Below, in pieces: positions 19,416 to 29,213 of a DNA stretch of 64,000 bases; position 1 is the stretch's first letter, and every line of letters begins with the position of its first letter. This DNA comes from Ralstonia pickettii (GTDB taxonomy: Bacteria > Pseudomonadota > Gammaproteobacteria > Burkholderiales > Burkholderiaceae). A program made the translations under genes and the position numbers. Location: the NCBI RefSeq assembly GCF_016466415.2, contig NZ_CP066771.1:2046001-2110000 (forward strand), read 5' to 3'. The notes under the pieces were generated by a model. That model saw nothing but the letters and a program-made list of their open reading frames with translations, did not search any database and was not told where the DNA came from.

Positions 19416-19492
19416 GCGGCTGTAGCTCAGTTGGATAGAGTACTTGGCTACGAACCAAGGGGTCGTGGGTTCGAATCCTGCCAGCCGCGCCA
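19416..19492 (+). tRNA. tRNA-Arg (ACG anticodon)
   Basis: A 77-nt cloverleaf with encoded CCA. Acceptor GCGGCTG (19416-19422) pairs with CAGCCGC (19482-19488), with discriminator G. The anticodon stem CTTGG/CCAAG encloses CTACGAA, giving ACG (read as ICG after deamination) and decoding CGU/CGC/CGA. The T-arm GTGGG-TTCGAAT-CCTGC is standard apart from a G-T closing pair. It lies between greB and spoT on the opposite strand. Confidence 0.97.
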
Positions 19493-19513
19493 ACCTAATA
19501 CGAGAACGAACAG

Positions 19514-19538
19514 GGCTTCCAGAAACGGAAGCCTTTTT
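19514..19538 (+). terminator. Terminator after tRNA-Arg
   Basis: Stem GGCTTCC/GGAAGCC (19514-19520 with 19527-19533), loop AGAAAC, then TTTTT. It lies 22 bp after the tRNA end. Confidence 0.9.
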
Positions 19539-19611
19539 CTTTTGTCCGCATCGAGCGTCGCTGACGACGCCGGCAGCGTCACAGCGCTTGCACATGCTAC
19601 CGCGGGCCACA

Positions 19612-19642
19612 AACAAAAAAGGCGAAGCCCTCTGGCCTCGCC
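19612..19642 (-). terminator. Terminator of the gmk-rpoZ-spoT unit
   Basis: Read on the minus strand, a 9-bp stem GGCGAGGCC/GGCTTCGCC (one G-U pair) with a 4-nt loop is followed by TTTTTTGTTT. It lies 23 bp after the spoT stop codon. Confidence 0.85.
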
Positions 19643-19664
19643 CTTCTTCTTTTTGCGTGGAGAA

Positions 19665-22241
19665 TCAATCTCCACCGCGATCTCGCGCAATGCGAATCAC
19701 ATCCGGGTTCCGTCGCAACGCGCGCATCACATCGGCCAAGTGCACGCGGTCGTGCACCTGGATCAGGAACGTCATGTACGTCGCTTCCTGATAGCCCTCC
19801 TGCTCCATCGATACGTGTGCCACGTTGGCATCGGCCGACGTCAAGTCGGCGGCGACGCGCGCCAGGATGCCCTTCGTATTGCGCACCAGCACCTTGATCG
19901 ACACGTCGAACGCGCGCGTCGTGTGCTCTGCCCACATGACATCGATCCAGTGCTCCGGATCCTTGCCATGCAGGCGCTTGGCCACGCGGCATTCCTGCAC
20001 GTGGATCTGCAAGCCTTCGCCCTTGCCGATATAGCCGACGATCGGGTCGCCGGGAATCGGGCGGCAGCAGGGCGAGAACACCATCGCCATGCCTTCGTCG
20101 CCACTCACGGTGACGGCAGGCGCCTCGTCCCCCGCGAAGGTGTGTACGGCCGCCATCAACGCTTCATCGCCCTCGTGCCCGCCTTCCTGCAAGAGGATTT
20201 CCAGGCGGCGCGCGACCACCGCGGCCACGCGGCGGCCGAGTGCCAGATCCGCAAACACGTCTTCGCGCGCCTTGTTGCCCGTCCACTGCACAACGCGCTC
20301 CCACACCTGGGCGGATACGGCCTTCATGTCGATGCCGATCTGGCGCAGCGCCTGTTCGAGCAAACGCTCGCCCAGTTGAATCGCCTCGTCCAGCTTGGCC
20401 GTCTTGAGGAAATGCCGGATCGCGGCGCGCGCCTTGCCCGTCCGCACAAACGTAAGCCATGCCGGGTTCGGCTTCGAATACGGCGCCGTCACCACCTCGA
20501 CGATGTCGCCGTTCTTCAGCTCCGTGCGTAGCGGCAGCAGCTCGTTGTTGATCTTGACGGCCACGCACTGGTTGCCAAGGTCACTGTGCACCGCGTAGGC
20601 GAAGTCCAGCGCCGTCGCACCGCGCGGCAGTGCTCGGATCTCGCCCTTGGGCGTGAACACGTAGACCGCATCCGGGAACAGGTCGATCTTGACGTGCTCC
20701 AGAAACTCTTGCGAATCCCCCGTCTGGCTTTGAATGTCGAGCAGCGATTGCAACCACTGATGCGCTTGTTGCTGAGCCCGATCGGGCTCGTCGTGGTGCT
20801 GCTTGTACATCCAGTGCGCAGCCACGCCGGCTTCCGCAATCTGGTTCATCTCGCGCGTGCGGATCTGGAACTCGACCGGCGTACCGAACGGGCCCACCAG
20901 CGTCGTGTGCAACGACTGATAACCGTTGATCTTGGGGATGGCGATGTAATCCTTGAACTTGCCGGGCATCGGCTTGTACAGACTGTGCAGCGCACCCATC
21001 GTCATGTAGCACTGCATCTGCGTGTCGACCACCACGCGGAATCCATACACGTCCAGCACCTGCGAAAACGACAACTGCTTGTCGTGCATCTTGCGGTAGA
21101 TGCTGTACAGCGTTTTTTCGCGCCCGGTCATCTCGGCCGGAATGCCAGCGTCGGTCAGCGCACGCTGGGCCGTTTCGAGAATGCGGCTCACGACTTCGCG
21201 TCGATTGCCGCGCGCGGCCTTCACCGCTTTCTCGAGCGTGGCATACCGGAACGGCGAACCGATACGGAAACTCAGTTCCTGCAACTCCCGATACGTCGTA
21301 TTCAGGCCGAGGCGGTGCGCGATCGGGGCATAAATCTCCATCGTCTCGCCGGCAATGCGGCGCCGCTTCTCCGGCGGCACGTGGTCGAGCGTGCGCATGT
21401 TGTGCGTGCGATCGGCCAACTTGACGAGAATCACGCGCACATCGCGCGCCATCGCGAGCAGCATCTTGCGGAAGCTCTCGGCTTGCGCCTGCTCGCGGCT
21501 CTGGAATTCGAGTTTGTCCAACTTGGTCAGGCCGTCGACCAGTTCTGCGACCTTGGGGCCGAACTTCTCGGCCAGTTCGCTCTTGGTCACGCCCTGGTCT
21601 TCGATCACATCGTGCAGCAGCGCTGCCATGATCGATTGCACATCCAGCTTCCAGCCCGCGCAAATCTCTGCCACGGCCACGGGATGCGTGATGTACGGCT
21701 CGCCGCTCTGGCGGTACTGCCCGAGATGCGCTTCGTCGGAAAAGTGGAAGGCTTCCTTCACCAGCTTCAGGTCGGCCGGCTTCAGATACGACAGCTTTTC
21801 GGTCAGCCCCGAAATGGAGACGACCTGCTGGCGCGGCGGTGCCGCCGGCTGCGAGGTCGGGCCGAACAAATGCCGATAGGTCTGCTCCAGCACCGCATCG
21901 ATGAATAGCGTGTCGCCGCCCTCCGGCTTGGCTGCCTGCGCAGGCACGTCGGCGCTTGCAGCCTTGTGCGACTTGGGCGGCAGGGCTGCCCGCTCCCCTA
22001 CCAGGTCGGCACCACGCGGATCAGGCAAGTTCGGCGCGCCCGTACGGGGCGACGCGGGGCCGGAGCCGGAAGCGGATGACGGCATGGGAACGACGGAAGC
22101 AGTGGAGGACCCGGAGGGGACCGTGGAAGTGCCCGACTCAGGACCGGACGACCTCGCGGACGATTCCACCGACGGCACGTTGTGTTCGCGCGTGGCGGAA
22201 TGTTGGGTCCTGGGCGAAGAAGAAGCGGGCGAGGTAGGCAT
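19665..22241 (-). CDS. spoT: Bifunctional (p)ppGpp synthetase/hydrolase SpoT
   Basis: A RelA/SpoT-homologue enzyme controlling the alarmone (p)ppGpp, about 858 residues. The HD hydrolase domain is intact (ITHPVAVAE, then LLHDVIEDQG with H210-D211). The synthetase domain follows (GREKTLYSIYRKMHDKQ, YGFRVVV, GYQSLHTTLVGPFG). TGS, the CCRPIPGDPIVGYIGKGEG segment and an ACT domain end the protein. The intact HD site and GREK-type synthetase start indicate the bifunctional Rel/SpoT class. A Ser/Pro/Ala-rich leader of about 140 residues makes it longer than E. coli SpoT. The start at 22241 lacks a clear ribosome site, and a TTG at 22289 is possible. It lies downstream of rpoZ and gmk, as in enterobacteria. 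Confidence 0.94.
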   Translation of the reverse strand: MPTSPASSSPRTQHSATREHNVPSVESSARSSGPESGTSTVPSGSSTASVVPMPSSASGSGPASPRTGAPNLPDPRGADLVGERAALPPKSHKAASADVPAQAAKPEGGDTLFIDAVLEQTYRHLFGPTSQPAAPPRQQVVSISGLTEKLSYLKPADLKLVKEAFHFSDEAHLGQYRQSGEPYITHPVAVAEICAGWKLDVQSIMAALLHDVIEDQGVTKSELAEKFGPKVAELVDGLTKLDKLEFQSREQAQAESFRKMLLAMARDVRVILVKLADRTHNMRTLDHVPPEKRRRIAGETMEIYAPIAHRLGLNTTYRELQELSFRIGSPFRYATLEKAVKAARGNRREVVSRILETAQRALTDAGIPAEMTGREKTLYSIYRKMHDKQLSFSQVLDVYGFRVVVDTQMQCYMTMGALHSLYKPMPGKFKDYIAIPKINGYQSLHTTLVGPFGTPVEFQIRTREMNQIAEAGVAAHWMYKQHHDEPDRAQQQAHQWLQSLLDIQSQTGDSQEFLEHVKIDLFPDAVYVFTPKGEIRALPRGATALDFAYAVHSDLGNQCVAVKINNELLPLRTELKNGDIVEVVTAPYSKPNPAWLTFVRTGKARAAIRHFLKTAKLDEAIQLGERLLEQALRQIGIDMKAVSAQVWERVVQWTGNKAREDVFADLALGRRVAAVVARRLEILLQEGGHEGDEALMAAVHTFAGDEAPAVTVSGDEGMAMVFSPCCRPIPGDPIVGYIGKGEGLQIHVQECRVAKRLHGKDPEHWIDVMWAEHTTRAFDVSIKVLVRNTKGILARVAADLTSADANVAHVSMEQEGYQEATYMTFLIQVHDRVHLADVMRALRRNPDVIRIARDRGGD

Positions 22242-22349
22242 GCCGGGGTCTAGTGCGTTCGCGGCTTTCACATCCACGAAAGATCGCAAGAACGATCAGT
22301 GACCGGGGCAGCGTACCACGCCAGGTAATGCCAAGTAACGCGTGTCAGC

Positions 22350-22553
22350 TCAGGACGGAACCTTCTTGAGCATCTCGATACCGACCTGGCCCGATGCGAT
22401 TTCACGCAATGCGGTCACGGTCGGCTTGTCCTTGGCATCGACCTTGGGCGTGTGGCCCTGCACCAACTGACGGGCGCGGTACGTTGCGGCCAATGCCAGT
22501 TCGAAGCGATTCGGAATCTGTTTCAAGCAATCTTCGACGGTAATACGCGCCAT
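22350..22553 (-). CDS. rpoZ: RNA polymerase omega subunit
   Basis: A 67-residue omega subunit that aids assembly of the beta-prime subunit into RNA polymerase and forms one of the ppGpp sites in many proteobacteria. Family blocks [19 protein letters not shown] and [13 protein letters not shown] are at the N-terminus. [13 protein letters not shown] and [18 protein letters not shown] segments follow. The ATG at 22553 has a CAAGGTGGAG ribosome region. It lies between gmk and spoT, so the polymerase subunit that reads ppGpp is transcribed with the enzyme that makes it. Confidence 0.97.
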   Translation of the reverse strand: MARITVEDCLKQIPNRFELALAATYRARQLVQGHTPKVDAKDKPTVTALREIASGQVGIEMLKKVPS

Positions 22554-22689
22554 GAAAACTCCACCTTGAGGCAAATCTTGTTGATCTCGATATTTTAGCA
22601 GCAGCGCAGCACTCCCTTCCGACTGCACTTGGGCACAGGCGCTACCACACTTTCGCAACCGCGCTGAAAAGCGCGATTGCGCTGCTTGC

Positions 22690-23355
22690 TCAGTGAATGC
22701 CCAGTTCGACAAAGAGCTCACCGTGGCGCGCCTTCTGGGCACCGAAGCGCAGGCGCGTGGCCTGCACCACGGTGCGCAGCTCGGCCAATGCCGTGTCGAA
22801 CACTTCGTTAATGATCACGTAGTCGGCCTCGGGCGCGTGCGCCATCTCGGAGCCCGCTGCGAGCAGGCGGCGCACGATCACGTTCGGCTCGTCCTGGCCG
22901 CGCTTCTTCAGACGATCCTCCAGCGCCGTGAGCGACGGCGGCAGAATGAAGATCTCTACGGCATTGGCGAAACGGCGATGCACCTGCTGCGCGCCCTGCC
23001 AGTCGATTTCGAGCAACACGTCGGTACCGGCGCGCATCTGTTCTTCGATCCACACGCGCGAAGTGGCGTAGTAGTTGCCGTGCACCTCTGCCCATTCGAG
23101 AAACTCGCCGCGATCACGGCAAGCCTTGAACTCCTCGACGGTCATGAAGTTGTACTCGCGGCCGTGCTGCTCGCCCGGACGCGGCTTGCGCGTGGTGGCC
23201 GAAACCGACAGGCGAATCGACGAATCGTGCGCCAGCAGCGCATTCACCAGCGTCGACTTACCGGCGCCCGACGGTGCGACGACCATGAACAGGCTGCCCG
23301 GAAAGTGATTCTCGATGGGCGTATCGACGGCAGAGTGCGCTTGAGAGGATGGCAT
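22690..23355 (-). CDS. gmk: Guanylate kinase
   Basis: Phosphorylates GMP to GDP with ATP; 221 residues. The P-loop APSGAGKST is at 27-35. The GMP-binding segment [20 protein letters not shown] and [15 protein letters not shown] follow, then the lid ([16 protein letters not shown]). The N-terminus has a short 20-residue leader before the first strand, common in betaproteobacteria. It begins 23 bp after yicC and lies 136 bp before rpoZ. As ppGpp inhibits Gmk in several bacteria, its linkage to spoT is functionally sensible. Confidence 0.97.
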   Translation of the reverse strand: MPSSQAHSAVDTPIENHFPGSLFMVVAPSGAGKSTLVNALLAHDSSIRLSVSATTRKPRPGEQHGREYNFMTVEEFKACRDRGEFLEWAEVHGNYYATSRVWIEEQMRAGTDVLLEIDWQGAQQVHRRFANAVEIFILPPSLTALEDRLKKRGQDEPNVIVRRLLAAGSEMAHAPEADYVIINEVFDTALAELRTVVQATRLRFGAQKARHGELFVELGIH

Positions 23356-23377
23356 GTTCTAGATCTAGCGTTTCAAG

Positions 23378-24313
23378 TTATTCGAGATTCTGTACCTGCT
23401 CGCGCATCTGCTCGATGAGCAGCTTGAGTTCCATCGATGCATCGGCCAGCTCCTTCGCGGCGGCCTTCGAGCCGAGCGTATTCGCCTCGCGGTTCAGCTC
23501 CTGCATCATGAAGTCCAGGCGTTTGCCGATCTGGCCGCCCTTCTCCAGGATGTGGCGCGTTTCGCGCAGATGCGCCTGGAGGCGCGAGAGCTCTTCGGCG
23601 ATGTCGATGCGGATGCCGTAGACGGTGGCTTCCTGGCGGATGCGCTCCGACAGCTCGTCGCGCGTCAGTGCCGGAGTGCCGTCGGGCGCAGCCAAGCCAA
23701 AGGCCTCGCGCAGGCGTTCGGTCAGCTTGTCCTGATGCTGCTGGATCAGCTCCGGCACCATCGGCGTCAGTTTGTCGACAATAGCCAGCATCGCGTCAGC
23801 GCGGTCCAGCAACACGGCCTTCAGGGCATCACCTTCGCGACGGCGCGACTCCAGAAGTTGCTTGAGCGCCTCTTTGGCAGCCTCGATCACGGCGTCGCGC
23901 AGCGTGTCTTGTGTCAGTTGCGGCTCGGCCAGCACGCCGGGCCAGCGCAGGATTTCGCCCATGCGCAGCGAACCCGATGCCGGCAAGTAGCGCGTGACCG
24001 CCTGCTCCAGCTTCGCCAGTTGTTGCAGCAGTTCCACATTGAGCGCCGCGACATCGCTGGCGGCTTCCTGGCGTTGCAGGTTGATCCGGCATTCCAGCTT
24101 GCCGCGCGAAAGCGCGCTCATCAGCATTTCGCGCAGGGCCGGCTCGAAGGCGCGGCACTCTTCCGGAGCGCGGAAGAGCAGATCGAGGAAGCGCGAGTTG
24201 ACGGTGCGGAATTCGACCGAGACGGTGGCGACGCTGCCGCTGGGGGCGCCATGGGCATCGGTAAAGGCTGCCTGGCGTGTGGCGACGCCGTAGCCGGTCA
24301 TGCTGTGGATCAT
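23378..24313 (-). CDS. yicC: YicC-family endoribonuclease
   Basis: A 311-residue YicC protein, a hexameric metal-dependent endoribonuclease family implicated in small-RNA turnover in E. coli. The start MIHSMTGYGVATRQ is diagnostic. Further conserved blocks are VEFRTVNSRFLDLLFRAPEE and the helical middle. The DUF1732 end carries DIAEELSRLQAHLRETRHIL and QELNREANTLGSKAA. It heads the yicC-gmk-rpoZ-spoT series and is divergent from the kinase gene, with 150 bp between the starts. Confidence 0.94.
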   Translation of the reverse strand: MIHSMTGYGVATRQAAFTDAHGAPSGSVATVSVEFRTVNSRFLDLLFRAPEECRAFEPALREMLMSALSRGKLECRINLQRQEAASDVAALNVELLQQLAKLEQAVTRYLPASGSLRMGEILRWPGVLAEPQLTQDTLRDAVIEAAKEALKQLLESRRREGDALKAVLLDRADAMLAIVDKLTPMVPELIQQHQDKLTERLREAFGLAAPDGTPALTRDELSERIRQEATVYGIRIDIAEELSRLQAHLRETRHILEKGGQIGKRLDFMMQELNREANTLGSKAAAKELADASMELKLLIEQMREQVQNLE

Positions 24314-24463
24314 GGAATCGTGGTGTGTTGTTCTTGATCGAATCGGAAAATCCGGCGGCGGTATTTAACGCCCGGAATTGGCGGGGAATCCCCCACCTTT
24401 TGTCGCTTTACAACGTGTGGACTGGTCAGGGAGAATCCGACAGCCATTTCGCCACACAAACCC

Positions 24464-25489
24464 ATGACAGAGTCAAAAGGCTCAGGACAGCCACGCAGTG
24501 CCCCGTTGCCGGTGGGCACCTTGCTGTCCAATTATCGTATTGTAAAGAAGTTGGCCAGCGGGGGGTTCAGCTTCGTCTATCTTGCGACCGACGAACATGG
24601 GACGCCGGTGGCCGTGAAGGAATATCTGCCGTCTTCGCTGGCCCGTCGCGCGCCCGGCGAATTGATTCCCGTCGTGCCTGAAGAAAGCGCGAGTGCGTTC
24701 CGCCTCGGGCTCAAATATTTCTTTGAAGAAGGCCGGTCGCTGGCCAAGATTTCCCACCCTGCCATCGTACGCGTGCTCAATTTCTTCCGGGAAAACGGCA
24801 CCGTCTACATGGTGATGACGTACGAGCAGGGTAAAACGCTGCAAGAACACATCCTCACAGCGCGCCAGCAAGGCAAGCTGAAGATGCTGCGCGAGCGCTT
24901 CATCCGCCAGGTGTTCCATGACCTGATGAGCGGGCTGCGCGAGGTCCACATCCACAAGCTGCTGCATCTCGACATCAAGCCCGGCAACATTTACCTGCGC
25001 GAAGATTTCTCGCCGATCCTGCTCGACTTCGGTGCCGCACGGCAGACGCTCACGGCCGAGGCCTCGCGCTTCCAGCCGATGTACACGCCGGGCTTTGCCG
25101 CGCCGGAGCTGTACCGCAAGCACAACGAGCTGGGACCGTGGACGGACATCTACAGCATCGGCGCCACGATCTATGCCTGCATGGCCGGCACGCCGCCCCA
25201 GGAAGCCACGCAGCGCGAGAAAGACGACAAGCTGGAAGAAGGCCTGGAGCGCCTGCGCAAGGTCTATACGGCCAGCCTCATCGATCTGGTCGGCTGGTGT
25301 CTGAAGATGAAGCCCGAAGAGCGCCCCCAGAGCGTGTTCCGTCTGCAAAAGGTGCTGCGCGAAGAAAGCAACGCGCTGACCGAATTGCAGGCACTGACGG
25401 CGGTCACCCAGGGTGGGCCGGTGTCAGAGGAAAAAGAGGCGTTGACGACGCGTTTCATGAGCCGTCTGTTGCGCCGCCGGGACAGTTGA
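24464..25489 (+). CDS. Hanks-type serine/threonine protein kinase
   Basis: A soluble eukaryotic-like protein kinase of 341 residues. The nucleotide loop is LASGGFSFVY (30-39), the catalytic lysine is K52 in VAVKEYLP, and the catalytic loop is HLDIKPGNIYL (H168, D170, K172, N175), with HLD in place of the usual HRD. The metal-binding DFGAAR begins at D188, and an APE-like AAPELY follows. No transmembrane segment or PASTA/FHA domain is seen. The ending (RFMSRLLRRRDS) is basic. A PP2C phosphatase gene follows on the same strand 105 bp later, making a likely kinase/phosphatase switch. Targets are unknown. Confidence 0.92.
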   Translation: MTESKGSGQPRSAPLPVGTLLSNYRIVKKLASGGFSFVYLATDEHGTPVAVKEYLPSSLARRAPGELIPVVPEESASAFRLGLKYFFEEGRSLAKISHPAIVRVLNFFRENGTVYMVMTYEQGKTLQEHILTARQQGKLKMLRERFIRQVFHDLMSGLREVHIHKLLHLDIKPGNIYLREDFSPILLDFGAARQTLTAEASRFQPMYTPGFAAPELYRKHNELGPWTDIYSIGATIYACMAGTPPQEATQREKDDKLEEGLERLRKVYTASLIDLVGWCLKMKPEERPQSVFRLQKVLREESNALTELQALTAVTQGGPVSEEKEALTTRFMSRLLRRRDS

Positions 25490-25594
25490 GCGCCCGATCG
25501 CCGCTGACAGGCGGAGTATGATTCCGAAATGGTGCAACACTAGGCGGGACTTGCCGCTGCACCGCCTCCCTCACCGAATATTCATCTAGCCGCA

Positions 25595-26509
25595 ATGCGA
25601 TTCTCGGTTTATCAAGAAAGCAAAAAAGGCGCGCGACGCGTCAACCAGGACCGCATGGGCTACTGCTTCACGCGTGACGCCATGCTGATGGTGCTGTGCG
25701 ACGGCCTGGGCGGGCATTCCCTGGGCGAAGTTGCGGCCCAGCAGGCGCTGCAGACCATGGCGCGCCAGTTCCAGCGCCACGCGCGTCCGTCGATTCGCAA
25801 TCCGCGTGATTTCCTGCACGAGAGCATCATGCTCGCGCACCGCGACATCCATCGCTATGCCGAGACGAACGGCCTGCCCGATGCGCCCCGCACGACCATC
25901 GTCTGCGCGCTGGCCCAGCGGGGCTCGCTGCACTGGGCGCACGCCGGGGATTCGCGCATGTACCTGATGCGCAAGGGCGAACTGGTGACGCGCACGCGCG
26001 ATCACTCCAAGATCGAGAACCTGCTGCAGCAAGACCGTGTGCTGCCGATGCAGGTCGCGCACCACCCCGAGCGCAACAAGATCTACAACTGCCTCGGCTC
26101 GCCCAATCTGCCGTTGATCGACATCGGCGGGCCCGTCAATCTGGAGCCGGGTGACGTTGCCATGCTGTGCTCCGACGGGCTGTGGGGCAGCGTGCAGGAA
26201 GACGAACTCATCGATACCTGCACCAGCTTCTCAGTCACGCAAGCGATTCCCGAACTGATTGCCCGCGCGCTGCGCAATGCCGGTGACACCGCCGATAACA
26301 CCACCGCCATCGCCATGATGTGGGAGCTGGACGCGGTGACCACCACGCAGGATTCGGTGCAGACCGATACCCTTCCCCTGAACGCGTTCACCACGTCCAT
26401 CCTGGACGCGCCGCAAAGCGAATCGGGGCTGATGTCGGAAGAGGAAATCGAGCGCTCCATCGCTGAAATCCGTGCCGCCATCGACAAGACCAGCAATCTG
26501 ACGCGCTAA
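25595..26509 (+). CDS. PP2C-family serine/threonine phosphatase
   Basis: A metal-dependent protein phosphatase of 304 residues. Motifs in order: RRVNQDR (D19), [15 protein letters not shown] (D36), [30 protein letters not shown] and [12 protein letters not shown] with the last metal-binding Asp. The C-terminal 60 residues are an extra tail ending in a predicted helix ([20 protein letters not shown]). It is cytosolic. Its position right after the Ser/Thr kinase suggests it reverses that kinase's phosphorylation; this is inference from adjacency. Confidence 0.93.
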   Translation: MRFSVYQESKKGARRVNQDRMGYCFTRDAMLMVLCDGLGGHSLGEVAAQQALQTMARQFQRHARPSIRNPRDFLHESIMLAHRDIHRYAETNGLPDAPRTTIVCALAQRGSLHWAHAGDSRMYLMRKGELVTRTRDHSKIENLLQQDRVLPMQVAHHPERNKIYNCLGSPNLPLIDIGGPVNLEPGDVAMLCSDGLWGSVQEDELIDTCTSFSVTQAIPELIARALRNAGDTADNTTAIAMMWELDAVTTTQDSVQTDTLPLNAFTTSILDAPQSESGLMSEEEIERSIAEIRAAIDKTSNLTR

Positions 26510-26603
26510 ACGCCGTTGCACCGCCCTCCTCCGGCCCGCCCTGCCAAGCGCAGCGCGGGCCGGTATCATGTCGGGCTATCCGTTTTCTTCAGCGAGACCC
26601 CAC

Positions 26604-27320
26604 ATGCGACCCAGCGGCCGCCAGCCCGACCAACTCCGCCCCGTCACCCTTACCCGCAACTTCACGCGCCACGCCGAAGGCTCGGTACTGGTGTGCTTTG
26701 GCGACACGCAAGTGCTCTGCACGGCCAGCGTGCTGCCCAAGGTGCCGCCGCACAAGAAGGGCAGCGGCGAGGGCTGGGTGACGGCCGAGTACGGCATGCT
26801 GCCGCGCTCGACGCACACGCGCTCCGACCGCGAGGCCGCACGCGGCAAGCAGACGGGCCGCACGCAGGAGATCCAGCGCCTGATCGGCCGCGCGATGCGC
26901 TCGGTGTTCGATCTGCGCGCGCTGGGCGAGCACACGCTGCATCTCGACTGCGACGTGCTGCAGGCCGACGGCGGCACACGCACCGCCAGCATTACCGGCG
27001 CATTCGTCGCGGTCTATGATGCAGTCTCTGTCATGCGCGAAAAGGGCCAGTTGGTCGGCAACCCGATCCGCGATTTCGTGGCTGCCGTGTCGGTGGGCGT
27101 GGTCGACGGCGTACCGGTGCTCGATCTGGACTACCCCGAAGACTCGGCGTGCGATACCGACATGAACGTCGTCATGACGGGCAGCGGCGGCTTTGTGGAA
27201 GTGCAAGGCACCGCAGAAGGCACGCCGTTCTCGCGCGCTGAAATGGATGCATTGCTGGGCCTGGCCGACCAAGGCATCCGCACGCTGATCGGCCTGCAGA
27301 AGCAGGCGCTGGGCCTCTGA
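26604..27320 (+). CDS. rph: Ribonuclease PH
   Basis: A phosphate-dependent 3'-5' exoribonuclease that trims tRNA 3' ends; 238 residues, full length. Family blocks: [20 protein letters not shown] at the start, [28 protein letters not shown], then [19 protein letters not shown], and the late [20 protein letters not shown]. The ATG at 26604 gives the canonical N-terminus; an upstream in-frame start at 26568 adds 12 unrelated residues. It is followed 11 bp later by rdgB, a very common pair. Confidence 0.96.
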   Translation: MRPSGRQPDQLRPVTLTRNFTRHAEGSVLVCFGDTQVLCTASVLPKVPPHKKGSGEGWVTAEYGMLPRSTHTRSDREAARGKQTGRTQEIQRLIGRAMRSVFDLRALGEHTLHLDCDVLQADGGTRTASITGAFVAVYDAVSVMREKGQLVGNPIRDFVAAVSVGVVDGVPVLDLDYPEDSACDTDMNVVMTGSGGFVEVQGTAEGTPFSRAEMDALLGLADQGIRTLIGLQKQALGL

Positions 27321-27331
27321 GCGACACGGCC

Positions 27332-27937
27332 ATGCGCAAGATCGTTCTCGCATCGAACAACGCCGGGAAGCTGACCGAATTCAACGCGCTGCTGGGCACG
27401 CTCGGGTTTGACGTGACGCCGCAAGGCGCGCTCGGCATTCCCGAGGCGGAGGAGCCCTATGCGACCTTCGTTGAAAACGCGCTCACCAAGGCACGCCATG
27501 CGAGCCGCGCGTCCGGCCTGCCCGCACTGGCAGACGACTCCGGCATCTGCGTGCATGCCCTGGGCGGCGCGCCGGGCGTGTATTCCGCGCGCTATGCGCA
27601 ACTGGCGGGCGAGCCCAAATCGGATGCTGCCAACAACGCCCGCCTCGTCCGCGAACTGGCCGGCAAAGCCGATCGCGGAGCACACTATGTTTGCGTGCTC
27701 GTCTACGTGCGCCATGCGGATGACCCACAGCCGATCATTGCCGAAGGCAACTGGTTTGGCGAGGTGATCGACACACCGCGCGGCGACGGCGGCTTCGGCT
27801 ACGACCCACACTTCCTGCTACCTGATCTCGGTAAGACCGCCGCCGAGCTGACCAAGGCCGAGAAAAACAGCGTGAGCCATCGTGCACAAGCCCTCGCGCA
27901 GCTCGTCGAACGGCTGCGCACCTTTGAAAACGCCTGA
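27332..27937 (+). CDS. rdgB: XTP/dITP diphosphatase (RdgB/HAM1)
   Basis: Removes non-canonical purine triphosphates (dITP, XTP) from the nucleotide pool; 201 residues. It has the opening IVLASNNAGKLTEFNALL, ENALTKARHASRASGLPALA, the ADDSGICVHALGGAPGVYSA active-site segment, and FGYDPHFLLPDLGKTAAEL. It starts 11 bp after rph and ends 7 bp before hemW, so the three genes form one unit. Confidence 0.96.
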   Translation: MRKIVLASNNAGKLTEFNALLGTLGFDVTPQGALGIPEAEEPYATFVENALTKARHASRASGLPALADDSGICVHALGGAPGVYSARYAQLAGEPKSDAANNARLVRELAGKADRGAHYVCVLVYVRHADDPQPIIAEGNWFGEVIDTPRGDGGFGYDPHFLLPDLGKTAAELTKAEKNSVSHRAQALAQLVERLRTFENA

Positions 27938-27944
27938 CGTTCCG

Positions 27945-29213
27945 ATGATTCCGATTCACCCTGCCGGCGCAGCCAAGCCGCCTTCCGCGACCGCCGCTGA
28001 AACCGGTGACAAGGTCACCTCCGTCTTCCTGCAGCCGGGCAAGATCAGCCTGCCCGCTTCGCCGCCGCTGTCCTTGTATGTGCACGTGCCGTGGTGTGTG
28101 CGCAAGTGTCCGTACTGCGATTTCAACTCGCATGCGGAGCCGGAACAGGGCATCCCGGAAGAGCGCTTTCTCGCTGCCGTGCGGCAAGACCTGGAAGCCG
28201 CGCTGCCGATGGTGTGGGGCCGGCATGTGCACACGATCTTCATCGGGGGCGGCACGCCGAGCTTATTGTCAGCGCAAGGGCTGGATCGCCTGCTCTCGGA
28301 CATCCGCATGCTGCTGCCCGTTGATGCCGACGCCGAGATCACGATGGAAGCCAATCCCGGCACCTTCGAGGCCGAACGCTTCCGCAGCTATCGCGCCAGC
28401 GGTGTGAACCGCCTGTCGATCGGCATCCAGAGTTTCAACGACGCCCACCTGCAGGCGCTGGGCCGCATCCACAGCGCCGCCGAAGCGCGCGCCGCCATCG
28501 ACATCGCCCGCGCCCATTTCGACAACATCAACCTCGACCTGATGTTTGCCCTGCCGGGCCAGACGCTTGCCGAGTGCGAGGCCGACGTGGAGGCCGCGTT
28601 GTCGTTCGATACGAACCACGTGTCGCTGTACCACCTGACGCTGGAGCCGAACACGTACTTCGCCAAGTACCCGCCCGCGCTGCCGGATGACGACGCGGCG
28701 TTTGCAATGCAGGACTGGATTCACGCGCGGTTGGCGGCGGCAGGCTACGAGCACTACGAGGTGTCGGCATACGCCAAGGCCGGCAAGCGCTGCAAGCACA
28801 ATCTGAACTACTGGCAATTCGGCGATTACCTCGGCATCGGCCCGGGCGCGCACGGCAAGCTCAGCTTTCCGCACCGGGTCATCCGCGAGATGCGGCACAA
28901 GCATCCGGACACGTATCTGCGTCAGGCCGAGACTGCCGGCGGTGCGGCCGTCATGCAGGAGCAGCGCGAAGTCGACGCCGCCGACCTGCCATTCGAATTC
29001 ATGCTCAATGCGCTGCGACTGACGGACGGTTTTCCCGTCACGCTGTTCCAGGAACGCACGGGCCTGCCGCTGCGCTCCATTGAGCGACAACTCGACGCCG
29101 CCGAGCAGCGCGGCCTGCTGACGCGCGACCATGTCGCCATCCGCCCGACCGAACTGGGACAGCGATTCCTCAACGATTTGCAGGAATTGTTCTTGGCCGA
29201 CGACGAAAACTGA
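27945..29213 (+). CDS. hemW: Radical SAM heme chaperone HemW
   Basis: A HemW-type radical SAM protein (formerly called oxygen-independent coproporphyrinogen oxidase-like), 422 residues. The iron-sulfur motif is CVRKCPYC (C51, C55, C58). GGGTPSLL and the SAM-binding EANPGTFE follow, then GVNRLSIGIQSFN and LMFALPGQT. It lacks the extra N-terminal features of true HemN and fits the heme-binding HemW group, which inserts heme into respiratory enzymes. The start at 27945 is inside the upstream open frame and yields a 40-residue leader before the first strand. tRNA-Ser follows. Confidence 0.93.
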   Translation: MIPIHPAGAAKPPSATAAETGDKVTSVFLQPGKISLPASPPLSLYVHVPWCVRKCPYCDFNSHAEPEQGIPEERFLAAVRQDLEAALPMVWGRHVHTIFIGGGTPSLLSAQGLDRLLSDIRMLLPVDADAEITMEANPGTFEAERFRSYRASGVNRLSIGIQSFNDAHLQALGRIHSAAEARAAIDIARAHFDNINLDLMFALPGQTLAECEADVEAALSFDTNHVSLYHLTLEPNTYFAKYPPALPDDDAAFAMQDWIHARLAAAGYEHYEVSAYAKAGKRCKHNLNYWQFGDYLGIGPGAHGKLSFPHRVIREMRHKHPDTYLRQAETAGGAAVMQEQREVDAADLPFEFMLNALRLTDGFPVTLFQERTGLPLRSIERQLDAAEQRGLLTRDHVAIRPTELGQRFLNDLQELFLADDEN

